The position numbers were made by a program, and so were the translations under genes. From Spirodela intermedia (Eukaryota > Streptophyta > Magnoliopsida > Alismatales > Araceae), in assembly GCA_902729315.2 (NCBI GenBank), contig LR746272.1:9790327-9854326 (forward strand): a stretch of 64,000 nt of DNA. The letters run 5' to 3'. The notes beneath the pieces were generated by a model, which was not told the DNA's origin, searched no databases, and saw only the letters and a program-made list of their open reading frames with translations. Positions within the stretch are counted from its first letter, which is position 1. Each line of letters begins with the position of its first letter. Of this stretch, positions 62,900-64,000 are shown piece by piece.

Positions 62900-64000
62900 G
62901 TTTCTTCTTCGTTGGGGGTCTCAGGCTACCTGGGCATTTGCGCTACCTGAGGGCGTTGCTCGTTTTTGTTTTCGGCCAAAGCCCATTGAGTTACTGCTTG
63001 CGGAATCTTGTTTCTCCCCTCTTAACTGGGCTTAATAATTTCACATACCGTGGGTGCTGGAGTTGACTATTCACTTCATAATTAATAGAGTTACGTGAAT
63101 GAGGTACGCTCAAAATGTCTGAGCGTCCGTTCTTTTAATGACATTAACCTTTCACGGAAGGTTTAGATGGCGTTCTTCTTCTCAAAGTTCCACGTCAAAG
63201 TCAAATCCGTTGGTGGAATTTAAATCTGCGCAATCACTACTACGACCGAGTCCAAACTTTGACAAGGTTTGACCTAAACGATTACATATTTTGTTTTATC
63301 GCGCTTTTCTGACGTCGTACCGAACGTTCCTACATCTTTACTTCGTCACCAGTCAACATGATGAGGGATTATCGCAAATGTTACACAACTCCCGGTTTTA
63401 TGGCCCCTGTTTTGAAGTCTCGATTCACTCTTCTGAATGTGCTCCAGAATTGTGGTTTCAACTTTCCGCTAACTTCGATTTCCAAGGAAGCGTCGTCATC
63501 TTCAGATATTATGCGAGGAGAGCTGGATCAAATCTGGAAGATTAAAAATAGTTGGAGTGATTAATACGAGTATTGTCATCATGAATATCAAGTAATGTTG
63601 GGGCAGAGCTGTCTCACTTCAACTACCCTTGTGCACATTCTGAACAACAGGCAGAGCAGCAAATACTAACTCATCATCATTAAATCATTCCGTTGTAAAG
63701 ATCGATCACCCATGACTGTTTCAAAAGGGATTTAGATCGTAACAGGTTTACCCCAAAACCAACCACTGTTATTGATTCCCTTTATTGACCATTAAATACG
63801 TTTATGAAATGAAATTGCTCTTTATCAAATTGTATCCGCATTACACGCACACCTTTTACCGTGAAAGGAAAAGTAATCGGATGAACTATTGTGCAACCTA
63901 TTCAAGGTGGCTAGAACCTTGATCTTTTTCCTGGCATCAAAAACATGGAATGAAGCCAGAATTTACAATCTGATACAGTAGTTATATGTTCCGTTATTTA
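62900..64000. other. Intergenic, downstream of mMDH
   Basis: The first 200 bases are probably the mMDH 3' UTR. Short open frames at 63291-63564 have no known motif. Nothing else is supported up to the edge of the window. Confidence 0.45.

Overview
This window is nuclear DNA from a flowering plant. It holds intron-rich genes with GT-AG introns, plastid and mitochondrial targeting peptides, plant-only families (TCP, CLE, BAHD, X8/PDCB), decayed Ty1/copia retrotransposons and many (GA)n/(CT)n microsatellites. First exons are GC-rich and introns and intergenic DNA are AT-rich, which is common in monocots. With about 13 genes in 64 kb it looks like a compact, probably monocot, genome; that last step is inference.

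Layout. From 1 to 15 kb: a GPI-anchored X8/PDCB-like callose-binding protein (+), a miR319-targeted CIN-type TCP transcription factor (-), a GC-rich unassigned stretch (4.2-8.4 kb), a triplicated minisatellite, a CoA-type Nudix hydrolase (+) and the magnesium chelatase subunit CHLI (-). From 15.3 to 24 kb: an AT-rich retrotransposon graveyard with a minus-strand copia RNase H relic (16.2-16.8 kb) and a plus-strand copia gag-protease-integrase relic (18.4-23.3 kb). From 24 to 39 kb: a BAHD acyltransferase (-), a 12-exon gene resembling Arabidopsis At4g18490 (+), a small KEN-box protein (+) and the plastid P-loop NTPase SPD1 (+). From 39 to 48.5 kb: a CLE peptide locus with two intact genes and two decayed copies, their CLE motifs about 2.0-2.2 kb apart. 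From 48.5 to 63 kb: a GDSL esterase (-), a DUF455 ferritin-like protein (+) and mitochondrial malate dehydrogenase (+).

The genes do not form a pathway. They are an ordinary plant gene neighbourhood with plastid functions (CHLI, SPD1), mitochondrial or redox metabolism (MDH, Nudix), cell-wall and cell-cell communication (PDCB-like, CLE) and development (TCP). The least expected structure is the CLE array: gene, relic, gene, relic, with the first relic keeping a recognisable promoter. Exon boundaries were read by eye from splice signals, reading phase and family knowledge; no alignment was run. In most genes the phases close exactly; the At4g18490-like gene has one phase break.
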